A stretch of 64,000 nucleotides of DNA from Isoetes taiwanensis (taxonomy: Eukaryota; Streptophyta; Lycopodiopsida; Isoetales; Isoetaceae), in NCBI GenBank assembly GCA_021234155.1, contig JAJEKV010000060.1, positions 8,266,323 through 8,330,322 on the forward strand. Direction: 5' to 3'. A program made the position numbers and the translations under genes. Position 1 is the first letter of the stretch. Each line of letters opens with the position of its first letter. The notes beneath the pieces were generated by a model. The model worked only from the letters and a program-made list of their open reading frames with translations, had not been told where the DNA came from and made no database searches. Below, one piece after another: positions 32,780 through 43,441 of the stretch.

Positions 32780-33040
32780 AGTATGATTAGGACCCGACAT
32801 GCATGCTCGACACTTGGCACGATCATGTTCATTGAACACGCGATCCTGACCGTTGGCTTAGATATATATAGAGGCGCCTCCTTCTTGTCGAACCTCTGGT
32901 TCAACGCTAGTCCTGAGCCTCCTAGGCATCTCTCTTGTGTTTCTGCTTGCCTTCGACCATTGTATTCTTGTTTCTTCATCATATATCCATTTTCTTGTCG
33001 ATTTTTTTCTTGCTTATTTCTAGAGGATATGGTGTACTAA
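32780..33040 (+). promoter_or_regulatory. Possible Pol II promoter and leader
   Basis: gatatatatagaggc (about 32860-32874) looks like a TATA box and is followed by a C/T-rich leader with an 85-codon ORF of no known similarity. The 3' half of an unrecognised LTR would look the same. Confidence 0.2.
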
Positions 33041-35965
33041 AAGCTTTCATATATTGATTAGATGCGGGCCTATAATGGTTTTCATAAATGTTAGTGCAAA
33101 GGATAATTTCTCCCTAAGGTTTCCCGTAGATAAAATGAGTCAAAGTATCATGTGAGCATGTACTCAAACGGCTATAAAAACTAAAACCTCAATGTGCATG
33201 TATGTGTTCAATCACTTCGTAAAGCAAAAGTGATCCGGAATCTAAGCACCACAATTAGGTATATAGGAATGTAAATAAGCATTCCTCAGATGGAAGTTAA
33301 GAACCATTCTGCAAACTGTAAAAAACTTCAGAATGTTGGGTAAATCGATCTGAATGTTGGGTAAATTTGTTGGAACGAAATAAAGATCTTCGAAATGAAG
33401 GTAAAAATGTTGGAGGAGCAGGTAACAGCTGCTGCATAAGTCCGTCAGAGCAGGAAGATATTCTTGGTTTGAAGCAATGCCACATGGCATGGCGCTATAT
33501 GACCAGAGGGTAGAATGGTTCTTAAATGGTTGTTCGTTACACATAAAGGGAACATATTTCGATTGGAAGTAAACAATTATGCACTCAACACTAAAGGGCA
33601 CTTGTGTTGATTGGAAGTAAACAAGAATGCAACATGTCTATATGGTCATGTGCTAGGGTCTGACAATGAAACAAGAGGGCTTCTGTGATGGTGGTGATTG
33701 TATAGGATGTTGGATTGGATGCAAAAGTGCCTGAGTAGATATACAAAATCTCAGCAAAATTCATGCCCAACCAGATTTACATACTTCGATGCAGTGTATG
33801 CATTGCTTCGTGAAAGAGATAATCTTGTTTAGGGAGAAGCAAGTAGAGCGAGGAAGAAAAGATGACAAGAGAAGTGATTCCGCATTTTATAGCCAGCGTT
33901 AGAGCCAATCCTTGCTTGATTGCTTGGTTTAATCAAAATTTTCAACTTTGTAGGTCTGGTGCTTAAACTCTGTATACAATTATGCAAAAGCTTTCTTTCT
34001 CAATTGTGAATAAGCACTTATGCAGTGGCCCTCTGTTAATCAAAGGACAAATTGTAAAGTTGAAGTTGTTAAAGTGGATAACAAGATATACCTTGGAGAT
34101 GGGTGGGTAAACTTTGAGCAGAAGCAAGGCATAAAAACAAGCGGCATCCTTTTATGCGCTTTATAAAGGCCCAACGCTAAGGGAAGTGGATCATCAATGG
34201 CTCACTTCACGCAAAAATAGATCGTTGAAGGCCCGTAACAAATCAGAATCGAGCCCCAACCATGGCTCTTCAACATGCCCTCAAAATGACCCCTTCCTGA
34301 TTGGCCAATTATAGGACTCCAAAGTGAGCCTCTGTTTTGCCCCAAATGGCCCACCATGTGCCCTATGCCATGGAAATATGTCAATATCCATTCAAAACTC
34401 TACATGCCTATATCCATTTTGAATGTCTTGATTACCTCTTTTGAATGCATCTTGTTCGTCTCAATTTTTCAATGCATCTTGTTTTTTTAGGTCAAAGTTT
34501 AGTCTGAAAAAGGGGGAAAAGGAGGAAAATTCAAACTGTGGAACCTTGGCCGTTGGATGTGAACGATTTGGGGGTGGACCATAAGGGGACCTGCTCCATT
34601 GATGCCCAGAGAAAACAAGTGCAACATATAGAATCTACCCAAAATATCAATGCCACTTTTCAGAAGCAGAAAAAGAGGACATGGAATACAAAATGGCTAT
34701 GAATTTGAAATAAAAGAACGAAAACGTGACAAGGAAAAGGGCAAAATCTAACTCAAATGGAAGGATAGAAACTGAAAATGCAAGATATGGTACTGAAATT
34801 ACACTAATAAGGAACTCAAGGGAATCATACAAGTTGCAAAGAAAAGGCTTAACAATCGATTTTGTATTGTGGAGTTCACATCATTAAAGCTTGAAGTCGG
34901 CAGATGTGTAGATCTTTTAGTCTAGATAATATATCTTTGTATAATACATTTTGGTTTAACTAACTAATAATCTAACCAGGCAGAGCTTGATTTGATGCAG
35001 GTGCTTCCTAAGCGATTTGCAGCCAATATTTTAGTAGAAAAAGGTGGCAATGTGAACCTTGTGATCCTCCTAGTTCCAAGATGGAGCAGGTAAGATGGTA
35101 TTCTTATCCTGGATTTAGAAGCTTTGGTGTAGGATGGAATAATTTTTGCCTATTCCATAAAATAGAAGAGGGCGATTGGGCATTATTGGAAGTGGCGAGC
35201 CACCAGACGATCTAGGTGCATGTCTACCACTGTAATTATTCAATAGCTCATTTTTGTGAACAACTTGGAAAATGCTATAGTGGCATTCCCAAAGGTAGGG
35301 TAGAAAGCAAAAAAGAAGGGCCCATTTCCAATAGATGACGAATTCAGAGCAGAAATAAGCAAGATTTTATGTCAACTTAACAAGATCACCGTCTTGGATG
35401 TTCTGAAGTAGCTTGATAAAAAGTTTAAGTTTGATCTGACAGAGTTCTTTAACATGAAGTGCCATGTGAAGACTTTGATATGAGAAGAGATTCGCAAGCT
35501 TGCAGATGGTGGGGATGAAGAAAATAAACAATCTGAATATTCAGGCAAAAAAGTCCAGTAATGATGAAAGTGATAACAATTTAAATCGAGGGAGGCTTGA
35601 TCTTGCTTTCAAGTTCTTTTTTTTTCAATGTTTGTAGAATATTAATCAGCTAATAGAAGGAAATCGAACCTCCACAATGTAAGTAGGTTATTTTGGTTCT
35701 AAACTTATTTCTGGAAGGTTCTGGCATCATGCAGCACTTAATGCACGTAAGCGAAAAAGAGATTTCCTATATAAATCATTTATCTGCTTGCTTTGATGAA
35801 TCTGAAAAAACAACTAATAATTTTGTCAATTTTGGATAGAGGAACCAAGCTTAGTTTTCAAACTTCATGCTGGCATTAGAAATAAAAGTTACATTGTCCA
35901 ATCTTTTTATAGAGCTAATTCAAGTGCTCTATCTTTGTAAAGATCAGTGCATTTAGGCTTATAAG
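33041..35965. other. No gene recognised
   Basis: Nearly 3 kb of A/T-rich sequence without a supported ORF. Two neighbouring near-repeats lie at 33320-33375 (gaatgttgggtaaat twice). Confidence 0.5.
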
Positions 35966-36975
35966 GTGCTTACATTTGATTGGGAAGCTTGTCTCCAGGC
36001 ATCTTCCCCCTTGCTGTGGTTGCCTTTGTATACCCATGGACAACTACACCCAGTTGTAGAATTTATGCATGTGCATTCCCAAGCAAGGTGGAGGAGAGCA
36101 GGTATTATTTCTATTGAACAATGGTATTTTGGTATTGACATTGCTCCTTGGCAATGGTTTCAGGAGACATATGGGTTGTTGGATAAAGATATCCATATAT
36201 GGGCTTATGTAGCAAGTGCTCTTCCTTTAATTAAGAAGGTGGGTAACAAGAGATGCTGGAACTTTGTTCAAGGTATTAAAGAAGGCAAGAAGCTAGTAAG
36301 TTCATGCTACAGATTGCTTACCTCCTCAAGTACTTTATCACCTTCTCGAAAATGGCACTTACAGACTTTGCCTTCTCAATGGCAATCCAACTGGAACCTT
36401 GTTTGGTCTAAATATAATCCTCCAAAGGTAAATGTTCTACTTTGGCAGGTGATTCATCGCTCTTTGAGAGTTAATAAGATGGTTCATCGCTTTAAGCCGG
36501 GAGTAAGCCCATTTTGCCCTATGTGTGAGCGGTGCATTGAAACATTGGAGCACTGTTTATATTTGTGTGCAGAGCTGAGTAGTCTTAGGTCCTGGCTGCA
36601 TTCTCTTTTTGGAGTATCTTTGGATAGTCAGCACTTTCTTTTGGGTATTTATCCAAAACGATTGGATCGCTTCTAAAAAAGGATTGCATTTCACATGGCA
36701 AAGTCTTGGCTAATATGGAATATATGGAAGCGAAGGCGAAGAAAGGTCTTTTATGATAAGCGTATTTCTTCTCAGGTGGTGCTTCAAGAAATTCGTAAGA
36801 AGTTGTATAATTGCTTTTAGATCTCCAATTGGCCTGATCGTATTAAAATTCCAATATGGAGTGATCATCTAAAGGTGATTGATGCTTCAGGGACATTTCT
36901 TACTTCTGGAAGTACGTTGTAATATTTTGAGTGTATAATATGAAGTAAAACACGTTCTTCAAAAAAAAAAAACAA
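35966..36975 (+). pseudogene. LINE (L1-type) RT C-terminus with zf-RVT domain and poly-A
   Basis: Open frame 35966-36676. It includes WNLVWSKYNPPKVNVLLWQV, IHRSLRVNKMVHR and then SPFCPMCERCIETLEHCLYL with C, the plant zf-RVT zinc-binding pattern (W..iW....P.K...fLW, CxxC, E..eH....C). After 36676 the next frame continues AKSWLIWNIWKRRRRKVFYD, the usual LINE C-terminus. It ends in an A-rich tail at 36960-36975. 5'-truncated, as is usual for L1 insertions. Confidence 0.85.
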
Positions 36976-37799
36976 ACAAACAACTTACATCACGCCAACA
37001 TAATAACATTCAACACTAACATATTATAATATAAAATGCACATTAGAGCAGTAAAACTCCATCGTTCAACTTAATAAGCCACAATAAACTGTATTTGCGC
37101 AACATCAACACAACATGGACTGAAGGCCTACTGTCCTCTTCTTTCCCAATGTTAGTTTATTTGTTATCTCTAAGATTCATCATTCACACTTTCTTAACTT
37201 ATGCGCAGCAATGCTGGGTACCATTATTAGTGAGTAATGATGTACTGCTTCTCTAATATGTAATTTAGAAGATGTCAATAATACAAATTCAAATGTAGAG
37301 TCAATACTGACCCCAATCTCACTCCTTTTAAAACATTACAAGATTTGAACTAATCCGCAGCAACACTAGACACTGTTACTATGTTTGGATATTTTTGTTA
37401 TGATAAAAGGTTAATGCACACTTTTCTTATTGCGGTGAAAACATCAGAAACTTCCAACTTATGCCCAGCAACGCTGGGCAATGTTACTAGTATATTTATG
37501 AGTATATATAAATATACTATGCGTAGGAGTAATATGTTTGATTGTAGAATATGCGTATTAAATTTTATCAACAATGTTTTCAATGGCTATAGAAAGTATT
37601 ATAGCTTATTTGTCAGTAAAATTCACCCTTCATTTATTTTGAAGATCCAATGGTCTTTTATTGCGTACGCATCGCATGCGGTGTTACGTATTTTTTATTT
37701 TCTCTGCTTTATGTTTTATTTTATTTATTTATATCAAAAATATAAATTTAAAAATTTATGCACAAGTGACATCTAGGTAATGTCGCATGCAACCTTATG
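36976..37799. other. No gene recognised
   Basis: A/T-rich. The phrase agc(a)aacgctgggca / agcaatgctgggtac occurs at about 37207 and 37468, and a related form at 37358, suggesting a degraded local repeat. Confidence 0.4.
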
Positions 37800-38095
37800 T
37801 ATATTCTATTTTTTGTTACTAACACATTTAATATAATAATCAACACATAACTACCATTAACATTATTAACATAAACTATTGCATTTAACACATTTAAATT
37901 AAAATCCCCCTTAAACCCCTTTGGTTTGGGTGCATATTCACACAGGGGGTTACTCCGGGCAACGAGAGCTGTCGGATGGGCATATTTGCCCTTTATTCCA
38001 AGATCTGGACCGTACATAGCGATCCTCGTTTGTGGGGTATGCATGTACAAGTATTTGTATACTGTATATCAAGGTTTGCAAAATACTATAAGGTT
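37800..38095 (+). mobile_element. Second, partial copy of the foldback repeat
   Basis: One arm (37835-37950) plus 140 bp of the unique centre (gggcaacgagagctgtcgga... to aaaatactataagg) almost identical to 29056-29196. The copy then jumps to ttgattattatattaaaaaa, the outer arm motif, so most of the centre and the right arm are deleted. Confidence 0.75.
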
Positions 38096-40113
38096 GATTA
38101 TTATATTAAAAAAATTTTTTACAAAATACTTGCTAGGGTCTAATCTAGCAAATACTATACTTCAAGAACTAAACCTAGTTAGAAATTGAGATTAAATCTG
38201 TCCTGGTTGAAAACCAGGCCCATACCCTTTTTCTGGCTGGCATGTGAGGTGTATAAAGGCAGAATATCCTATTTTATGTATGATACAAGTCAGAGGAAAG
38301 GATCACAAAGCAGGGAGTTGAGAATTCAAACTCCAATGCACTGTTCACCATATTCATGGCCTGTAAGTAGTAAGATGAAACTTTTCAAATATCCATATCA
38401 ACAAAGAATTTATCCATTATTCTAGGTCACTAAGAACAACTATACACCTTAGTTACAAACATTAAGGATCACATAATAGAAGGGGGCTGAGAACTCAAAC
38501 CCCAAACACCAGTGCCCTACATGTTATAACTTAAGTGTGTTCTATATGTAACCCATCCAAATCTTTTGGCATATTGCCAATATACTGTAAGGGTCATATA
38601 TTCCGATTACAAAGTAGGGAGCTGAGAAATTAAACCCCAATATCATGTAGCGATGAAACAATGCCACGTATTTGATATCTGCTCTTTGTAGATCATAGGA
38701 ACACATTTGGTTCCAGGAGAAAAGGCATAACAACCAATTTCCTAATTTTGGTCCCTCTTATGGTTATAATAAATATAACAAGAACCCATGATAGAAACCA
38801 CAAAATTTTAACAATGTGCAGGGTAAGAATATATCACGGAGCTGAAAAAACCACGTCCATACCCTTGTATTTCAGCTAAAGTGATAAAATAGATTCGGAA
38901 TGTAAAACTACAAATTGTATTATTTTCCAATTTTTATGCTTATTATCAGCTCATGGATATTTCAGAGTTCTGATGACTAAGGCATTCCAAGCTTTGTAGT
39001 CATCTTATCTAGTGGATGAACTGTCAAACATCTACTTCCCACTTGGCAATTTGAATATTAACTATTCACTGATATGACAGTTCTTGATCCGATATTCTCT
39101 CTCCTGGTGTTATCCCACAGCAAGGAATAAGGAGATTACCCTGTTTTAAATGTGGTGGACCTGTCCATAAACTACGAAAACTCAGCAGCAATGTAAAGGC
39201 CTGGATTCAAAAACTGTTTTTTGCTTTTTATTTCAAAATTTTCCAAAAACATTTTCCAGCATGGCTGAATACAAGTCACAACCATTATCATACTATTTAA
39301 GCTTAATATTAGCCTCATATTTCTATTATTGGCAGTGTAATCATGTAGTCAAAATCACTAAACATCCAGCTATTGTGTTTAATCTAAGCTGAATATTAAT
39401 ATCTGTAGCAAAGGTTTGAAGAGTTTAGAGTGCAGCATTTACAGAACCGCGCTCCAATTCCAGAAAATTCCAACCATTTGTAGATCTTAAACATCCTAAA
39501 GGTGGGTTTGTCGTGTTACCTGCAGCCAAATCAATCACACGTTAGCCTGAAAAGGATAAGTATGAAGCAGCCGTCAGGTAAGCATAAACAAAACCCTGTT
39601 ATTATCCGTTTCCTTTATGTTTAAGCCGAATGAATACAGATTATTTTACTTAGACGTGCAGAGAGCATCTGTCCAAATGTCTTATAGTAGTATTACCATG
39701 TGTATATGGTAAATTCAGTCCTGTATGCATGCATTCTATATGAATATTTCAGCAGGTCAACCTGTGTTTAAGCGTAATAAACTGAACTCTATGCTGGCAT
39801 CTCATGTATCTATGATAAACCAGCTAAATCATTTCAAATGCCGTTACCTCTACTTAGGACAGAAATATGACTCCATTTTTGGTTCGACCTCTGTCACAGA
39901 TCAGTCAAATATAAGGAGGAACAAGTCCTTTTCAGCACTAAAGATTAAGCTGAAAGATATAGCCTTTTTAGGAATTAAGAAGCTTCATTTTCTATGGATA
40001 AGTGCTCTATTGAACATATCTCAGTATTCCGGACTGTGTAACCGGATTATCTATTAACATATGATCTATAACTGTACAAAGCATGCAATAAATTTGTAAA
40101 TTTTTATTGTGCA
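38096..40113. other. No gene recognised; contains a dispersed short repeat
   Basis: Three related stretches, about 38298-38340, 38463-38512 and 38600-38640, share a pattern of acaaag-aggga-ctgagaa-tcaaac-cccaa with period 140-165 bp. There is no coding evidence. Confidence 0.4.
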
Positions 40114-40401
40114 CTATACAAAAAGTAGATAGACCTCATTTTGATCGTCTCCAGGGTCAGTAGATGCTTCCAAAACATGATCTAGGTCATTCATGTCCGG
40201 GTTGTTGTAGACCGGTTCATTGGTATCGATGCTAGCAGCCCGCATGGTGGCATTCCTTATCAAACATCTTTTAATAATGTTTGCTGCTTGAGAATTTCTG
40301 GTTTGGCCATGAAGTACCAATCTTCCCTGTCCAGGCATAATGCCTCTTGCTCTTACATTCTTAGCTCCAGGAGGACGTCCAGGACCACGCTTCGGTCCCA
40401 T
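40114..40401 (-). CDS. AT-hook-like first exon
   Basis: Starts MGPKRGPGRPPGAKNVRARG; GPGRPPGAK resembles an AT-hook (core RGRP, here PGRPPG), which binds the minor groove of A/T-rich DNA. The remaining 60 residues (NIIKRCLIRNATMRAASIDT, then acidic) show no known domain. A donor may lie in aatgag|gtctat near 40125. It is divergent from the transposase-like gene 0.6 kb to the right and could belong to the same mobile unit. Confidence 0.4.
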   Translation of the reverse strand: MGPKRGPGRPPGAKNVRARGIMPGQGRLVLHGQTRNSQAANIIKRCLIRNATMRAASIDTNEPVYNNPDMNDLDHVLEASTDPGDDQNEVYLLFV

Positions 40402-41025
40402 ACTGATGATGGAAATGTTAGTCTGAATAGAACGGCGACAAGCTAATGGCGCTATGCAATTCTTTATGTGTAGATAGGTTTTGACGGAAACAACTAATGT
40501 AAGCCCATACCAACTTTATTTCCCGCCCAGCAATTCGTCTTTAATGTTTACTGCCTGTCATTAGTCATGGTATGTATGCACCAGGCCATTATTATCTCAA
40601 ACTTCGTGCAAGATTTAAGAAAGACCACATGTACAAATGTATAGAAAGGAATTTTGTGACTATTGCCCATTGATGTCACCAAGGTTAGTGTTTCATCATG
40701 AGGTAAAGTTTTATTTTGACACCTCTATATCTGTCATGAGTCTACCCTGATAATACCATCTTAATACCATCTTTATGAGGTCACAATTTTAAAAGAGAGT
40801 GGACTGTTAACAGGCATTATTAAAACCAATATGAGGTTTACCCTGATCGAACTCCCTATACACCATCTTCAAGAGGGAGTGCATGAAGCAAACATAGGTA
40901 AAATTTATCGGTCTAATTAATTACTAAAAAGCACAATAACATCAAGACAAACAAATTATTTCCATTGCATACCAAGAGCCGTCCAAATATACGCACACAC
41001 ATTGTTACGATATTCAAGGTAAAGG

Positions 41026-42135
41026 GTAAAATGAGGAAATGTGTGCACTTCTTTATTTCAGATGACAAAATACATGATACCCACTTTGTACAAAAAGCAT
41101 TCAAGATTCAATTGGCTGAAAGAAAATGGTGCTGGTCATATAAAATATCACTTAGTTTGGTCTGACCGGTGTGCAGCCCAATTCAAGTCGAGAAGAGCAT
41201 TCTATCATGTAACTAGGTATCATCATCAACATAAGAACATAATGCAGTGGAATTTCTTTGGCTCAGGACATGGGAAGGGCACACATGACGGAGAAGGAGC
41301 CATAACCAAACTATGGCTTGAGGCAGAACAAAGAAAAAAGGATGGGAAAGTGATAAAAAATGCAGAAACTGCATGTGAGGTTCTTGAAGAGAAAATTTCT
41401 GATGTGGAGAGGGTATTTTGGAAGGTGTCTGATATTGACCGTTCCCAACAATTTGATGTGCTCCCAATGAAAGGGGTGCAATCTCTTCATTGCGTATCAT
41501 CCATAGATCCAAATGATCCAACAAAGTTAATGTGTAGATCTCTTTCATGTTTTTGTAAGGCATGCATCAATTTTGATTGGCCTGCGTGTGAGAATGCTGA
41601 TCATTGTGGCAGGTGGGAGTTGAGAAAACTATAGCCTACAAATAGGGACAATGTTGAAGAAGATGGGTATGAGGCAGAGGACTTGTGGGCAAATGACATG
41701 GACAATGTAGATGGGACAGTGCAGGTTGGAGATTATTTTGCATCATTCACATCCCCAGACAATTATGAAAGGGTCCCTTATTATCTCATCCAATGCAAAG
41801 AAGTGAAACATGCCCTCGAAGAAGACACCACGGATGACTATGGAAATGAATTTTATTGTGCTAATGAAGTTATAGCTGGTAACTACTTTGAATTGATTCC
41901 TGGTTGCCATCAAAAGCACAGGCTTATTCAAGGAAAGAAAGTTCTTGTCCATCCCGAGTCAGTAATAAAGGTGAGGTTTCCATTGGAGCCAGTCAAACAT
42001 AAGATTAAAGGTATACCTTATGCATATGAACTGACTAAATATTGGCATGAAATTTTTGCTGGAAAATTTGCCAGAGATTATAGAATCTCTGTAATATGTT
42101 ACCATGTTGTTGAAGTAACTTTTTCTACGCACTAA
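41026..42135 (+). pseudogene. Transposase-like protein with SDxC/HGKG motifs
   Basis: Frame pieces: RKCVHFFISDDKIHDTHFVQ (41030-41095), then after a one-base shift HLVWSDRCAAQFKSRRAFYH, QWNFFGSGHGKGTHDGEGAI, then a Cys-rich tail CFCKACINFDWPACENADHC. TAG at 41632 then the same frame gives VQVGDYFASFTSPDNY...YYLIQC, a small beta-rich C-terminal domain, to 42135. ISDDxxHDTxFVQ, WSDxCAxQFKS and HGKGxxDGxGA recur in a repeated protein family I associate with DNA transposons. The superfamily cannot be named with confidence. One frameshift and one stop make it inactive as written. Confidence 0.6.
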
Positions 42136-42149
42136 GGCGTTGACTTGCA

Positions 42150-42236
42150 AACTGAATGTAATCAGAATGTATTTTAATGTAATCAGAATGTATTTTGATG
42201 TGATTAAACAGTAATCAGAATGTAATCAGAATGTTT
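42150..42236 (+). repeat. Short tandem repeat gtaatcagaatgt
   Basis: At least four copies of (t)gtaatcagaatgt(attttratgt) in 85 bp directly after the transposase-like ORF. A single related copy (atgtaatcagactgtaatc) is near 44879. Confidence 0.7.
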
Positions 42237-42474
42237 TGAAGGCAGCTCGTGGTTTTGGGATGATCTCTACTTCTGTGTGATTCTAAGTATGTAGAAGGAT
42301 ATTGTTACATCCTTATCTGCTTCCTATCAAGCTTTCAAGGCTTTGATTATATCAAATTGCATTTATGACATGAATAAAACATTGAAACTAATTACTGATT
42401 TTTTACAAATGTGTTGTTGTCCAGATCTCCCAATTTACTCTTCAATTTTTATGAATGTGTTGTTGTCCCGATCT

Positions 42475-42580
42475 TTCCTTTCAAGGCAATAAGGAATTTT
42501 CCTTTCAAGGCAATAAGAAATATTCCTTTCAAGGCAATAAGGAATATTCCTTTCAAGGTAATAAGAAAGATTCCTTAGTT
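42475..42580 (+). repeat. 24-bp minisatellite, four copies
   Basis: ttcctttcaaggcaataagg-aat repeated with 24-bp period. Because 24 is a multiple of three, the plus frame 42455-42637 reads FQGNKEF-S, FQGNKKY-S, FQGNKEY-S, FQGNKKD-S. Whether it is translated is unknown. Confidence 0.85.
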
Positions 42581-43076
42581 CTAGAAAGGAATATTCCTAT
42601 CAATGAATGTTCCTTTGAAGGTACACTTCAATTTGTTTAGACTTATACTAAGTACAAAAATGCAATTTGTACTTCTATTTGTGTAAGGTTTCAAAGGTTA
42701 CATAATATCACAGGGTTTTTCACAAAACATATCACAATGGGTCATGGTGATGATAATGTTTCCATGGTGATGATAATGTGTCCAACATAGCTTCCATTTC
42801 AACAACCTCTTTCTCGTGCACTCCATGAAAAGTTGATGTTCTAGAATGTGAGCTTGTTTGTCGGCTCTCTCCAGCAAGGATGCATGAATTTAGCAAGCAC
42901 TTAATTGCAAAAACTCAACATGTTTTATAACTTAGCTTTCACCAGTTTTAAATCCATAAAGCAATTTCAAGTTGGAGGTATTATTGTATTTCTATTAGTA
43001 TCATCTCAACATGCATGAAACACTTGCACCTTTGAAGCAAATCACTAATATAACTTGAAACAATCAATTGTTTTGA

Positions 43077-43310
43077 TTGACCAAAAAGGGTACAAGGCTT
43101 CTTTTAAATCAGAAATCAGAAGTTTCAGATGCCATGTTACATGCAAGATCAGCATTTGATGCCATGTTACATTCAAGATGTCATGTTACTACAATTGATT
43201 TACTGGACAATATAAGAACAGCATTTGAGGAAGCTTCATCTACCCAAGAACTGCTGGCTGATACGTTCTCTCGGATTGGCATCACAATGCGTGAGCAAAG
43301 CATCTATTAG
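43077..43310 (+). CDS. Small ORF of unknown function
   Basis: 77 codons, MTKKGTRLLLNQKSEVSDAM..., with an internal duplication (DAMLHARSAF / DAMLHSRCHV) caused by a repeat of gatgccatgttacat at about 43128 and 43160. No known similarity, and possibly not a gene. Confidence 0.2.
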   Translation: MTKKGTRLLLNQKSEVSDAMLHARSAFDAMLHSRCHVTTIDLLDNIRTAFEEASSTQELLADTFSRIGITMREQSIY

Positions 43311-43441
43311 AAATTGTCGTCGTGAGAGGGCGTATTCATGAGAGAACCAATTAGATGTAATCTGTGACATCAATAAATAAGATTACAAATATTTAAAGGA
43401 ATATGAGATGCAGCACATGCAAGGGAAGGCATACAACGTAC

